Assembly (NCBI GenBank): GCA_017983495.1
Contig: JAGOBH010000006.1
Span: 127,536-191,535, forward strand
Reading direction: 5' to 3'
Source of the DNA: Pyrinomonadaceae bacterium
Lineage (GTDB): Bacteria; Acidobacteriota; Blastocatellia; Pyrinomonadales; Pyrinomonadaceae
DNA length: 64,000 bases
A program made the translations under genes and the position numbers. The notes under the pieces are model-generated. The model saw nothing but the letters and a program-made list of their open reading frames with translations. It made no database searches and was not told where the DNA came from. Of the stretch, positions 16,283 to 24,916 are shown piece after piece (the stretch's first letter is position 1; each line of letters opens with the position of its first letter).

Positions 16283-19024
16283 CTACTTTGCGTTCATCCA
16301 GTCGTCGCCGACGCCGATCTCTACTACGAGCGGGACGTCGAGCGTGGCGGCAGATTCCATTTCGCGTTTGATCAGCACTTTGACCGCGTCGACCTCGGAT
16401 TCGGGCCCCTCGAAGAGCAGTTCGTCGTGTACCTGCATGATCATTTTTGTCGCAAACTTTTCGCGCTTTAGGGCGTCGGCGACGCGGATCATCGCGATCT
16501 TGACGATATCGCTGGCGGTGCCCTGGATGGGCATGTTGATAGCCTCGCGTTCGGCCCGCGAACGGACGGCGAAGTTGCGGTCGTTGATCGAGGGGAAGTA
16601 ACGGCGGCGTCCGAAGAGCGAAGTGATGTACCCTTTCTCGCGGGCCTCGACCGGCGTGCGGTCCATATATTCGCGGATGCCCTTGTAGGTTTCAAAATAG
16701 TCGGCGATCACCTGTTTCGCCTCGGCGCGGCTGATGCCGACACGCTGAGACAGCCCGAACGCCTCGACGGCGTACGCGATGCCGAAGTTGACGATCTTAG
16801 CCAAACGCCGCTTTTCTTTCAGCTCCTTTTCATCCTTCGCCCCAAAGACGAGCCTCGCCGTCTGCGAGTGGATATCCTCGTTATTCTTGTAAGCCTCGAG
16901 CATCCGCGGATCCTGCGTGATGTGTGCGAGGATGCGGAGCTCAAGCTGGGAATAGTCGGCCGAGATCAGCTTGTTGCCGGGCTCGGGGATGAACGCCTTG
17001 CGGATGCGTTGGCCGAGCTCGGTGCGGACCGGGATGTTCTGCAGATTTGGCTCGGTCGAGCTCAAACGTCCGGTCGCGGCGACGGTTTGATTCAACGCTC
17101 CGTGGATACGTCCGTCGGAGGCGATCATCTTCGGCAGGGCGTCAGCGTAGGTCGCCCGCAGCTTGTCGAGTTCGCGATAATCTATGATGTGACGAGCAAT
17201 CTCGTAGGTTTCAGCGAGTTCGACCAGAACGTCGTGGCTCGTCGAGATCTGTCCCGTCGCGGTCTTGCGGCCGGTCTCGATGTTCAGCTCGCCAAATATC
17301 TCGCCGACCTGTTTTGGCGAACCGATATTGAACTCACGGCCCGCGATCGCCGTGATCTTTTCGCTGAGGGCCGCCAGTTCTTTCCCGATGAACTCGGAGA
17401 AGACCTTGAGGCTCTCGCCATCGACCTTCATTCCGACGAGTTCGATGTCGGCAAGGATCGGGATCAGCGGGAGCTCGATGTCGGTATAGACCTTTTCGAG
17501 GTCATTCTCCCGCAGTTTCTGCCGCAGAACGGGCGTCAGACGTGCGACAAAGTCCGCGTTCTCGGCGGTGCGAAATGCCGCCTCGTCAAAGCCCTCGGGG
17601 ACCGTGTGAGCGGCATCGACATCGGCATATATCTGAGCGAGAAACGGCACAGGATAACTTGAACGCGTCGATTCGAGCAGATACGCGGCGACGAGAACGT
17701 CGTCCTTGACGCCGGCCGGACGTATCCCAAACCCGAGCATCGCTCCGATGTTGCGTTTCTCGTCGTAGACCGATTTTTGATAGTTCTCGCTCGTCAAAAT
17801 GTAATTTAGCTGACGGATCGCCTCGACCCGGCCGCCGGCAAAACCGTCCAGATCGAGATAAAACGCCTCGCCGTTCCCGAGCCCAAATCCGATGCCGTGC
17901 GGAGCGGGCTTGTCGAAGCAGCTTGCCTTTTCGTTCGTGCCCGCGTCGTTTACGTGAAAGCTCCACTGCGGCGTTTCGATCAGACGGCCGATCATCTCGT
18001 CGAGCCCCGCGGTGTTCTTAACGACGGAGTATCTGGTCTCGACGGCTGCGGTCGAACCGTCCGACGCCGGTGTGTCAAACAAACCGCCGGTAAATTCCTT
18101 TACCGGAGGAGCCGGGGCAGAGCCCGGCCCGGCGAATTCGTTGGTCAGGGTTTTGAACTCAAGCTCGCGGAAAAGCTCGTACGCCTTTTGCCGGTCCGGT
18201 TCACGAGCGATGAGGGCCTCGAGATCAAGGTTGACTGGCACCTCGCAATGTACGGTTGCCAGTTCGAGCGATTGCTTGATGATGTCCTGATTGTTCAGCA
18301 GGCTTTCGCGATATGTTTTGTGCGTGATCTTATCGGCGTTCTCCATCGCCCCGAGAGCCGAGCCCCACTCCAATACGAGCTTTAATGCACCCTTTTCGCC
18401 GATACCAGGAGCGCCGGGGATGTTGTCGACCGCGTCGCCCATCAGGCCGAGCAGGTCTATGATCTTGGTCGGCGGAACACCAAATTTCGCCTCGACCCAT
18501 TTCTCGTCGCACCATTCGATCGCCGGAACCGGCACCTTGCGTTTGATGTTTTGCGAGTTTTGCCGCATCGCGATGATATACGGATCGCGAACGAGCTGGC
18601 ACAGGTCCTTGTCGTTGGAGACGATCACGGCCTGCATACCTTTCTTTGCACATTCATTGGCGAGCGTGCCGATAATATCGTCCGCCTCGTACCCGTCCGA
18701 TTTCATGATCGGGATATTGAAAGCCTCGCATACACGGACAATATAGGGCAATTGAGACGCGAGGTCGTCGGGCATCGCTTCGCGATTTGCCTTATATGCC
18801 TCGTAGGAATCATGCCTAAATGTCGGAGCCGCAGTGTCAAAGACCGCGACAATGTAGTCGGGCTTTTCGTCCTTCAACAGCTTGCGGAGCATATTCGTAA
18901 AAACGAACACCGCCTGCGTCACCTGTCCCTTGCTGTTGTGCATCGGCTCCTGCCGCATGCCCATCGGAGCAAAGAACGCACGAAAGATGTGCGACATCGA
19001 GTCGATCAAAAAAACTCTTTTCAT
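16283..19024 (-). CDS. polA: DNA polymerase I
   Basis: A 913-residue family A polymerase for Okazaki-fragment processing and repair. The N-terminal 5' nuclease domain starts MKRVFLIDSMSHIFRAFFAP and includes YEADDIIGTLA and the LMGDAVDNIPGAPGIGEKGA helix-hairpin-helix. The polymerase domain has motif A (SADYSQLELRILAHI), the finger helix (RRLAKIVNFGIAYAV) and motif C (MQVHDELLFE). The middle proofreading domain looks inactive: where active enzymes have a D-x-E motif, this protein reads WSFHVNDAG. The frame is open to 19120, but the conserved N-terminus fixes the ATG at 19024. Confidence 0.96.
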   Translation of the reverse strand: MKRVFLIDSMSHIFRAFFAPMGMRQEPMHNSKGQVTQAVFVFTNMLRKLLKDEKPDYIVAVFDTAAPTFRHDSYEAYKANREAMPDDLASQLPYIVRVCEAFNIPIMKSDGYEADDIIGTLANECAKKGMQAVIVSNDKDLCQLVRDPYIIAMRQNSQNIKRKVPVPAIEWCDEKWVEAKFGVPPTKIIDLLGLMGDAVDNIPGAPGIGEKGALKLVLEWGSALGAMENADKITHKTYRESLLNNQDIIKQSLELATVHCEVPVNLDLEALIAREPDRQKAYELFRELEFKTLTNEFAGPGSAPAPPVKEFTGGLFDTPASDGSTAAVETRYSVVKNTAGLDEMIGRLIETPQWSFHVNDAGTNEKASCFDKPAPHGIGFGLGNGEAFYLDLDGFAGGRVEAIRQLNYILTSENYQKSVYDEKRNIGAMLGFGIRPAGVKDDVLVAAYLLESTRSSYPVPFLAQIYADVDAAHTVPEGFDEAAFRTAENADFVARLTPVLRQKLRENDLEKVYTDIELPLIPILADIELVGMKVDGESLKVFSEFIGKELAALSEKITAIAGREFNIGSPKQVGEIFGELNIETGRKTATGQISTSHDVLVELAETYEIARHIIDYRELDKLRATYADALPKMIASDGRIHGALNQTVAATGRLSSTEPNLQNIPVRTELGQRIRKAFIPEPGNKLISADYSQLELRILAHITQDPRMLEAYKNNEDIHSQTARLVFGAKDEKELKEKRRLAKIVNFGIAYAVEAFGLSQRVGISRAEAKQVIADYFETYKGIREYMDRTPVEAREKGYITSLFGRRRYFPSINDRNFAVRSRAEREAINMPIQGTASDIVKIAMIRVADALKREKFATKMIMQVHDELLFEGPESEVDAVKVLIKREMESAATLDVPLVVEIGVGDDWMNAK

Positions 19025-19220
19025 TCGGGTTTCTACCTTTACCAATGAATGATAGTTAATGCGTAATGCAGTTACAAGCCAAATAACGTTTACGTCATTT
19101 TCGGGACGGGCGTTTGACAAGAAAAAAGCCCGTGCGATATTCTTTACGTTCGCCTTTCAAAGGGCGGAGCGATGTTTGAAAGGTGGTTTAGTTTTTAGCT
19201 AATTATCTTTTGTGTTATCT

Positions 19221-19295
19221 GACCGGTTCGTCTAGGGGTTAGGACACCGCCCTTTCACGGCGGCAACACGGGTTCAAATCCCGTACCGGTTACCA
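19221..19295 (+). tRNA. tRNA-Glu (anticodon TTC)
   Basis: A 75-nt cloverleaf with encoded CCA. Acceptor GACCGGT pairs with ACCGGTT. The anticodon stem CCGCC/GGCGG holds loop CTTTCAC, giving anticodon TTC (Glu). The T arm is ACGGG-TTCAAAT-CCCGT. It lies 80 bp upstream of the TPR gene on the same strand. Confidence 0.95.
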
Positions 19296-19375
19296 TCTTT
19301 TTCTACAATTTTTGCATCAGACCTTTCGAACGGATTCGCTTTTATCAGAGGCGAATTTTTTATTTTGGGGGACAA

Positions 19376-21166
19376 ATGCTGAAAAGATCTGCTTTAGTTA
19401 TCGTGTTCGTAATGGCCGCCTGGTTTCAGGCATCGGCTCAGTCAGCTGTCGATACGCTGATCGTGCTGCCATTCGAGAACACATCGGACAAGGCGGAATT
19501 TAACTGGGTCGGCGAGAGTTTTGCCGATTCGCTTTCAAATTTGCTCCGTGTTCCCAATCTAAATGTCATTTCCAACGACCAGCGAAAGATCGTTCAGCAA
19601 AAGCTCCGCATACCGCTATCGACACTTCCGAGCCTCGCGACATCATTAAAGCTGGCCCGTGAGACCAACTCAACGATTCTGGTATCGGGACGATACAACA
19701 TAATTCCGGCTCAGGGCGACAGTGCGGCGACGATCAACGTTACGGCCAAGATCGTGCGTGTGAGCGAGGGCCGTTTTTTGAGCGAGGAGCTTTCGGACGG
19801 ACGACGGATCACCCGTGACATCAATCTGAATGACGCTCTTGGAAACCTACAGTCGGTCCAAGGTCAGATCGCGTATCAGATACTCTACCAACGCGATAAG
19901 TCGCTGCCGTTTTCGCAAAATCAACTGATCGAAGCCGCCAGCAAGGTGCCGGCACGTGCATTTGAGGCGTACATCAAAGGGCTGCTTTCGCCCGCAGGCG
20001 AGTCCCGCGAAAACTTTTTGAAGAACGCGATCAGGCTTTACGCCGAATCTGCGGGCGAGGGAACATACTCCGACGCGGCCCTCGAACTTGCTCACCTGTA
20101 TCTGAATCAGCGAAAGTTTGCCGACGCCATCAACTATTTTGAGCAGGTCATAAATACTCAACAACAGTGCCGCGATAAAGCCAAGGCCGAAAATCGTGCG
20201 CCGCAGTGTAACGACGACGTTTATGCCGAGGCTTCGTTCTACATCGGGCTCGTGCATTTGCAGCAATACAATTTCGAACGCTCGATGGCGGTGCTCCGGC
20301 CGTTGGCTGAGGATATGAAGCTGACGAGCGTTTACAACGCGCTCGGTGCGATCGAGATACAGGCTTCGCGGGCGGAAAAGAAAAATCCTGCAAGAGCGGC
20401 GGGACTGCTCTCGGATGGTGTCGAACTTCTAAAAAAAGCTGCCGAATCGACCACTGACGACGGAAACATACGGTTTAATTACGCGGTGTCGCTCTACCTA
20501 AGCGGCAATTTGTCTGAAGCCGCGACTCAATTCCGAACCGCGATCGTTGCCAATCCGCGTGACGGTGAGGCGTACTATTTGTTATCAAAGACGCTCAGCG
20601 AACTGAAAGATCCGGCCGCCGCCGAGATGGATAATCAGGCTCGCCGTTATCTGACCACTAACAATCGATACGCCAATCTTGAAAAGGAATGGCTGCGGGC
20701 TAAATCGATCAACGATATTCCGCTCAGGGTCGAACAGCCGAGCCGGAAGGATTTCGTCGCCGTGATCCTCAGCCGCAAACAGGGAACTCCTGTAGTGCCG
20801 CAGATGAACGAAGCGGACACGCTGCTGGCCCAGGCCCGAACGCTGGTCAAAAACGGCCAGGACGACGAGGCGATGTCTGTCCTCAGGCGCGTGCTCGCCA
20901 GCGAGCCGATGAGTGCTGAGAGCTATTTGCTGCTTGGTAAGATACATCTCCGCCGCGGCGATCTCGAACAGGCGATCAGTTCATTTAAGACGTCGGTTTT
21001 TTGGGACAATAGGCTCGTCGAGGCTCACGTCAGCTTGGGCAAGATCTATGTCGAAAAGGGCGACTGTCTGCAGGCAAAGAACTACGCTGCCTCAGCAATG
21101 GAGATCGATAAAGAGAACCAGGATGCCATTGCGTTACAACGTTTGTCAGAAAGATGTTCGAAATAG
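19376..21166 (+). CDS. Exported FlgO-like/TPR protein
   Basis: A 596-residue protein with a signal peptide (ALVIVFVMAAWFQASAQ). It begins with a FlgO/CsgG-like domain: LIVLPFENTSDKAEFNWVGESFADSL and NTILVSGRYNI-type strands, to about residue 170. TPR helices follow in two blocks, around residues 205-420 (e.g. LELAHLYLNQRKFADAINYF) and 475-590 (e.g. YLLLGKIHLRRGDLEQAISS). It probably acts as a periplasmic scaffold; partners are unknown. The start ATG at 19376 follows GGGGGAC. A terminator follows at 21247. Confidence 0.8.
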   Translation: MLKRSALVIVFVMAAWFQASAQSAVDTLIVLPFENTSDKAEFNWVGESFADSLSNLLRVPNLNVISNDQRKIVQQKLRIPLSTLPSLATSLKLARETNSTILVSGRYNIIPAQGDSAATINVTAKIVRVSEGRFLSEELSDGRRITRDINLNDALGNLQSVQGQIAYQILYQRDKSLPFSQNQLIEAASKVPARAFEAYIKGLLSPAGESRENFLKNAIRLYAESAGEGTYSDAALELAHLYLNQRKFADAINYFEQVINTQQQCRDKAKAENRAPQCNDDVYAEASFYIGLVHLQQYNFERSMAVLRPLAEDMKLTSVYNALGAIEIQASRAEKKNPARAAGLLSDGVELLKKAAESTTDDGNIRFNYAVSLYLSGNLSEAATQFRTAIVANPRDGEAYYLLSKTLSELKDPAAAEMDNQARRYLTTNNRYANLEKEWLRAKSINDIPLRVEQPSRKDFVAVILSRKQGTPVVPQMNEADTLLAQARTLVKNGQDDEAMSVLRRVLASEPMSAESYLLLGKIHLRRGDLEQAISSFKTSVFWDNRLVEAHVSLGKIYVEKGDCLQAKNYAASAMEIDKENQDAIALQRLSERCSK

Positions 21167-21246
21167 TGCGGTGAACGTGGCCGGCGACCTGCTTAAATCC
21201 CCTTAATTCACAACTGAATAGCATTTCCAAAATTATTTTATCCCCT

Positions 21247-21273
21247 AAAAGCCCTGTAAATACGGGCTTTTTG
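21247..21273 (+). terminator. Terminator of the TPR gene
   Basis: AAAGCCC and GGGCTTT pair around TGTAAATAC and are followed by a short T-run (TTTTTG), 80 bp after the TPR gene stop. Confidence 0.75.
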
Positions 21274-21283
21274 TAATTGTTCT

Positions 21284-21439
21284 GAACGCTCGGAATATGA
21301 CAATTTCGGCGGGCCCGAAGTTGTGGCACGCCACGTGCATTAGGGAAGAGTGGCCAGCTTGATAACTTAATCAAGACCCCGCCGCCATCACTACTCCGAG
21401 CGCGGTTTGCCACTGTGCTTGAACACCTTCCGAGCGTTC
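21284..21439. repeat. 12-bp inverted repeat around the sigma-54 promoter
   Basis: GAACGCTCGGAA (21284-21295) and its exact reverse complement TTCCGAGCGTTC (21428-21439) enclose the promoter and most of the small transcript. A third partial copy, TCCGAGCG, is at 21395-21402. The arms could be binding sites for an activator, or could form a long-range RNA stem if transcription starts further upstream. Confidence 0.65.
21324..21339 (+). promoter_or_regulatory. Near-consensus sigma-54 (RpoN) promoter
   Basis: TGGCACG-ccac-GTGCA matches the sigma-54 consensus TGGCACG-N4-TTGCW at 11 of 12 defined positions, with the invariant GG (-24) and GC (-12) at correct spacing. Transcription would start near 21350. 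Sigma-54 promoters need an enhancer-binding activator. The nearest gene downstream, lnt, is 390 bp away and behind a strong terminator, so the promoter seems to serve the short transcript below. Confidence 0.7.
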
Positions 21440-21494
21440 CTACAGTTGTCCTTCCTTTAGAGCCCGACCAAAAGGTCGGGCTTTCCTTCTTTTA
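21350..21494 (+). ncRNA. Putative sigma-54-dependent small RNA
   Basis: From the predicted start near 21350 to the terminator there are about 145 nt with no ATG-initiated frame. The sequence can fold a CUUGAU/AUCAAG hairpin near 21359. It contains a pyrimidine-rich single-stranded stretch (UUCCUACAGUUGUCCUUCC) and ends in a 9-bp GC-rich hairpin with a U-rich tail. This is the usual build of a regulatory small RNA. No known RNA family was recognised; it does not look like 6S RNA, tmRNA or SRP RNA. Confidence 0.5.
21460..21494 (+). terminator. Strong terminator of the putative small RNA
   Basis: AGCCCGACC and GGTCGGGCT form a 9-bp stem with an AAAA loop, followed by TTCCTTCTTTT. No protein gene lies between this and the terminator at 21247. 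From 21495 to 21740 I see no gene, only small palindromes (GAAAGC-GCG-GCTTTC; TGTCAG-TTTTGCC-CTGACA) and presumably the lnt promoter. Confidence 0.85.
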
Positions 21495-21740
21495 AATCCA
21501 GTGTTTACAGGTATTTGACCGATTACGAGCACATCAATCATATTGAACTGCTTTAGGTGGCCGAAAGCGCGGCTTTCGTTCAGTTTGATCGATGGTGAAC
21601 GATGTTTCACCCGAGATGACGGAAATTGTCAGTTTTGCCCTGACAAAAAATGACCATTGTGCACTTTTTTGTACAGGCGGATCGCTCAAACAGTTCAAAT
21701 TGACCTAAGCCCGTAGAATGTTATCTGCTAATATTACGAA

Positions 21741-23348
21741 ATGCGGACGTCTCTCATCAAAAAACTCCTTCCGTCCTGGTCGAACGCAGCCCTCGCGTTG
21801 CTCTCGGCCGTGCTGCTCATACTCGCTTTCCCTGATTTTGAATTGTGGTGGACTGCCTGGTTCGCACTTGTCCCGCTGATGTGGGCGGTCGAGCGGGAAA
21901 AGGCGTCGTTTGTTCGCTCATTCGTCACCGGATGGATCTTCGGTACAGCGTTCTTTTTCGGCACGTGCTGGTGGCTGACGTTCGCCCCGATCAACTACGC
22001 CGGATTCCCGCCGTGGCTGGCGTATTCGGGGATGGTCTTTGTCGCGCTGATCGTCGGGGTGTTTCCGGCTTTGTTCGCGGGTATTTTGTCGGTGCTGTTG
22101 CGAAGGTTCGGCTCGTGGGCATTCCTCGCGGCTCCGTTTGTCTGGGTTTTCACCGAGTTTCTGCGGTATTGGGTGACGGGGAATAATTGGAATGCGATTG
22201 GGTATTCGCAGGCGTTTGATGAACTATTATTGCCGCTGACTAGGCTCGGGGGCGTAATGATTGTTGGGTGGGCATGTGCGGCCAGTGCGGGATTTCTTCT
22301 GTTTGCCGCGATTGGTGGACTTGGCAAATCTTTGTTCCCTCGACTAATCCCTTTCGTCGTTTTGCTGGCATTTGTAGGTGGAACAAGATTCATTGACGCC
22401 AATACACGAGTTTTACAGAAAAGCGATCTTAGGACGAGGGTTGTCGCCGTTCAACCAAACGTCCCGATGAGTGGGCTTGATTATCAGAAATGGGGGCAAC
22501 TGAGGCAGCATCAGGTCGATCTGGCTGAGGCGGAATTAAAGAAGCTTTCGGAACAACGGATAACTGATAACGAAAAACTGATAACGGCGGAGCAGCCTAC
22601 AACGACCAACGAGCGACCGACGCTCGTCATCCTTCCGGAATCCCCTATGAACTTCATGTATGAGGACGATCGGGAGTTTCAGAAGTTTATCAACGATTTT
22701 GCACGTCGAAATAATGTCAGCGTGATGTTCAATTCGGCTGAGCCGGATGCGACTAACGGCAAGTACTTTAACTCGGCGGTGATGGTAGGGCCCGAGGGCC
22801 GTGAGGTCGGGCAGTATGATAAAATCTTCCTTCTGCCGTTTGGCGAGGCCGTGCCGTCGTTTTTAGAGGGGATCGTGCCGGGATTTGTCGGCAATTTTTC
22901 GTACGGTCGCGAATACGACATTTTGCCGGTCGGCGACGCAAAGGCCGGCGTGATGATCTGTTTCGAATCGCACTTTGGCCAGCTCTCGCGGGAATACGTC
23001 CGAAATGGTGCGGACGTGATCATTGAAATGACGAACGATGGCTACCTTGGCCCGACGCCGGTGCTGAGACAACATCTGGCAAACGCGGTATTTCGTGCGG
23101 TCGAGACAAACAGGCCGGTCTTGCGTGTCACCAACGTTGGCATCACCGCCTACATCAACGAACGCGGCGAGGTCCTCGATCCGCTGCCGCCCTACACCGA
23201 AGGCACACGCGTTTGGTCGGTCGCCAAGTCGGACGGCGGACAGACATTCTATGTTCGCTACGGCGATTGGTTTGCGTGGTTGTGTACGGTGGTGACGTTG
23301 GGATTGTTGGCATTTTGTGCCGCGAAGAGAAGACAAAATGAAGCGTAA
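21741..23348 (+). CDS. lnt: Apolipoprotein N-acyltransferase
   Basis: A 535-residue inner-membrane enzyme that adds the third acyl chain to lipoproteins. The N-terminal half holds the membrane helices (LALLSAVLLILAFPDFELWW onward) with the typical FFFGTCWWLTF segment. The C-terminal half is a nitrilase-like domain: the catalytic Glu in TLVILPESPMNFMYED, the Lys in VGQYDKIFLLPFGE, and the Cys in AGVMICFESHFGQLSRE. An insert around residues 275-295 (ITDNEKLITAEQPTTTNE), encoded by a short ATAACTGATAACG-type repeat, sits just before the catalytic Glu. The final codons overlap the next small gene. Confidence 0.94.
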   Translation: MRTSLIKKLLPSWSNAALALLSAVLLILAFPDFELWWTAWFALVPLMWAVEREKASFVRSFVTGWIFGTAFFFGTCWWLTFAPINYAGFPPWLAYSGMVFVALIVGVFPALFAGILSVLLRRFGSWAFLAAPFVWVFTEFLRYWVTGNNWNAIGYSQAFDELLLPLTRLGGVMIVGWACAASAGFLLFAAIGGLGKSLFPRLIPFVVLLAFVGGTRFIDANTRVLQKSDLRTRVVAVQPNVPMSGLDYQKWGQLRQHQVDLAEAELKKLSEQRITDNEKLITAEQPTTTNERPTLVILPESPMNFMYEDDREFQKFINDFARRNNVSVMFNSAEPDATNGKYFNSAVMVGPEGREVGQYDKIFLLPFGEAVPSFLEGIVPGFVGNFSYGREYDILPVGDAKAGVMICFESHFGQLSREYVRNGADVIIEMTNDGYLGPTPVLRQHLANAVFRAVETNRPVLRVTNVGITAYINERGEVLDPLPPYTEGTRVWSVAKSDGGQTFYVRYGDWFAWLCTVVTLGLLAFCAAKRRQNEA

Positions 23349-23562
23349 AAATCTCTTAATGCTATTCGCTGTTTTGGTTTTCCTTTATGCGACTAGCTAC
23401 TTGGTTTTCCGACAAACTCATATCGAGGTGTGGGAACAAGATAAGAGAGAATACGTTATCTTTCCGACGGGCGGCGAATATTTGTATTACTTGTTTCGGC
23501 CGATGACATACATGGATTCGACTATAACCGGAATGAGATTTCATATTGGATCTCATCGCTAA
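23338..23562 (+). CDS. Small single-pass membrane protein
   Basis: A 74-residue protein. MKRKNLLMLFAVLVFLYATSY forms one membrane segment; a short extracytoplasmic tail (YVIFPTGGEYLYYLFRPMTYMD ... GMRFHIGSHR) follows. The family is not identified. Its ATG lies inside the last four codons of lnt in another frame (11-bp overlap), suggesting coupled translation. Confidence 0.6.
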   Translation: MKRKNLLMLFAVLVFLYATSYLVFRQTHIEVWEQDKREYVIFPTGGEYLYYLFRPMTYMDSTITGMRFHIGSHR

Positions 23563-23563
23563 T

Positions 23564-23802
23564 CGTCGCCAACGGCGACAGACAATAAAGCCTAGGGTGG
23601 AGGCTTTGCGGAACCCTAGGTACAAGTGGATAGAGATTTCGCTCGCTGATGGCGAGCAACAACAACCGCCAGATTGTTCGTCCCCTTCAGGGACGGCAAC
23701 GCGTTTTTGATCTTTCCTAGGGTTACGCTCGAAGACTCGCTTCACCCTAGGCTTTAATATTCGTCGCCGTTGGCGACAAGACCAGAGCCTTACGTTGGCG
23801 AC
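23564..23802. repeat. Nested REP/MITE-like element cluster
   Basis: The outer arms CGTCGCCAACGGCGACA (23564-23580) and CGTCGCCGTTGGCGACA (23762-23778) are each palindromic. Inside, AAAGCCTAGGGT and ACCCTAGGCTTT face each other near 23587 and 23744, with a second CCTAGG pair and small hairpins (CTCGC-TGATG-GCGAG; GTCCC-CTTCA-GGGAC) in the centre. A third TTGGCGACAAG copy ends at about 23802. It has no open frame and no transposase, so it would be mobilised in trans. It directly precedes prfB. Confidence 0.75.
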
Positions 23803-23814
23803 AAGAATTAAGAA

Positions 23815-24916
23815 ATGGAACTCACAGAACTACAAACTAAATTCGACGCGATCAAAGAAAAAGTTACCCAACTTGGGAGGTTTCTTTGACGCACCTGCCA
23901 AACATAAAGAACTAGAAGTATCGGAAAAGCTGATATCTGAGCCCGGGTTTTGGGACGACCAGGAACGGGCGCAGAAGGTCGTGCAGCAGCGGAGCCGTGT
24001 CGAGCGTGCTTTGAAACAGCAGCAGGGATTTGAGACGGGCGTTTCGGATGCTGAGGTGCTTTTCGAATTTGCCGCCGAGGATGCTGATTCGGCAACTGAG
24101 CTCCAGACCCTACTGGCCCGGCTTGGGAAAGAGGTCGACGCCGCCGAGATCGAGAGTCTGCTGTCGGGCGAGACCGACGTCAATAATGCGATCTGCTCGA
24201 TCCAGGCAGGTGCAGGTGGTACCGACGCACAGGATTTTGCACAGATGTTGCTGCGAATGTACCTTCGTTGGTGCGAAAAGCGTGGTTTTAAGGCCGAGAT
24301 CCTCGACGAACAATCAGGCAGTGAAGCCGGGCTAAAGTCCGCAACTTTTCGCGTCGAGGGCGATTACGCCTACGGTTTGCTATCTGCCGAGGCGGGCGTG
24401 CACCGGCTGGTCCGCATTTCACCGTTCAATTCGGGCGGCAGCCGCGAGACTTCGTTCGCGTCGCTCTTTGTCTCGCCCGAGATCGACGAGAATATTGAGG
24501 TCAATATCGAGGACAAAGACCTACGTATCGACACATATCGTTCGTCCGGTGCGGGCGGCCAGCACGTCAACGTTACCGATTCGGCGGTAAGAATCACGCA
24601 TATTCCGACCAATATTGTTGTAACATGTCAGAATCAGCGTTCGCAGATCCAGAATCGAGCGGTCGCGATGCAGGTTTTGCGTTCGAAACTATACGAGCTT
24701 GAACTCGAAAAACGCCGGGAGTCGGCCTCCGAACTCGAGGCGACCAAACAGGACATTGCGTTTGGTTCGCAGATACGCAATTACGTACTGCATCCGTACA
24801 AGCTGGTCAAAGATACGCGAACAAAGTTTGAACGATCGGACGTTGAGGTCGTACTAGACGGTGACATCGACGAGTTTATCAAGGAATTTCTGGTGTTCAA
24901 GAAAGGGAAGGCATGA
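23815..24916 (+). CDS. prfB: Peptide chain release factor 2, with programmed +1 frameshift
   Basis: RF2 reads UGA and UAA stop codons. The ATG at 23815 opens a 24-codon frame, MELTELQTKFDAIKEKV...GRFL, ending at TGA 23887-23889. The rest is in the +1 frame (DAPAKHKELEVSEK...), joining to a 366-residue protein. The junction GGGAGG-TTT-CTT-TGA-C has all parts of the classic autoregulatory RF2 shift site: an internal Shine-Dalgarno three bases before CTT, and TGA followed by C. Both peptide-release motifs are present: SPF (RISPFNSGGS) and GGQ (SSGAGGQHVNVTDSAV). Translate as 23815-23886 joined to 23888-24916. FtsK follows by ATGA overlap. Confidence 0.95.
23875..23890 (+). promoter_or_regulatory. 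RF2 autoregulatory frameshift site
   Basis: GGGAGG (internal Shine-Dalgarno), TTT, the slippery CTT, then TGAC. When RF2 is scarce the ribosome slips from CUU to UUU and continues in the +1 frame. The match to the known element is close, with TTT instead of the common TAT spacer codon. Confidence 0.9.

Noticed and set aside
21284..21494. 6S RNA, tmRNA or SRP RNA
   Set aside because: Length and end pairing first suggested 6S RNA, but no central bubble or other signature is visible, and the sigma-54 box and terminator explain the layout better.
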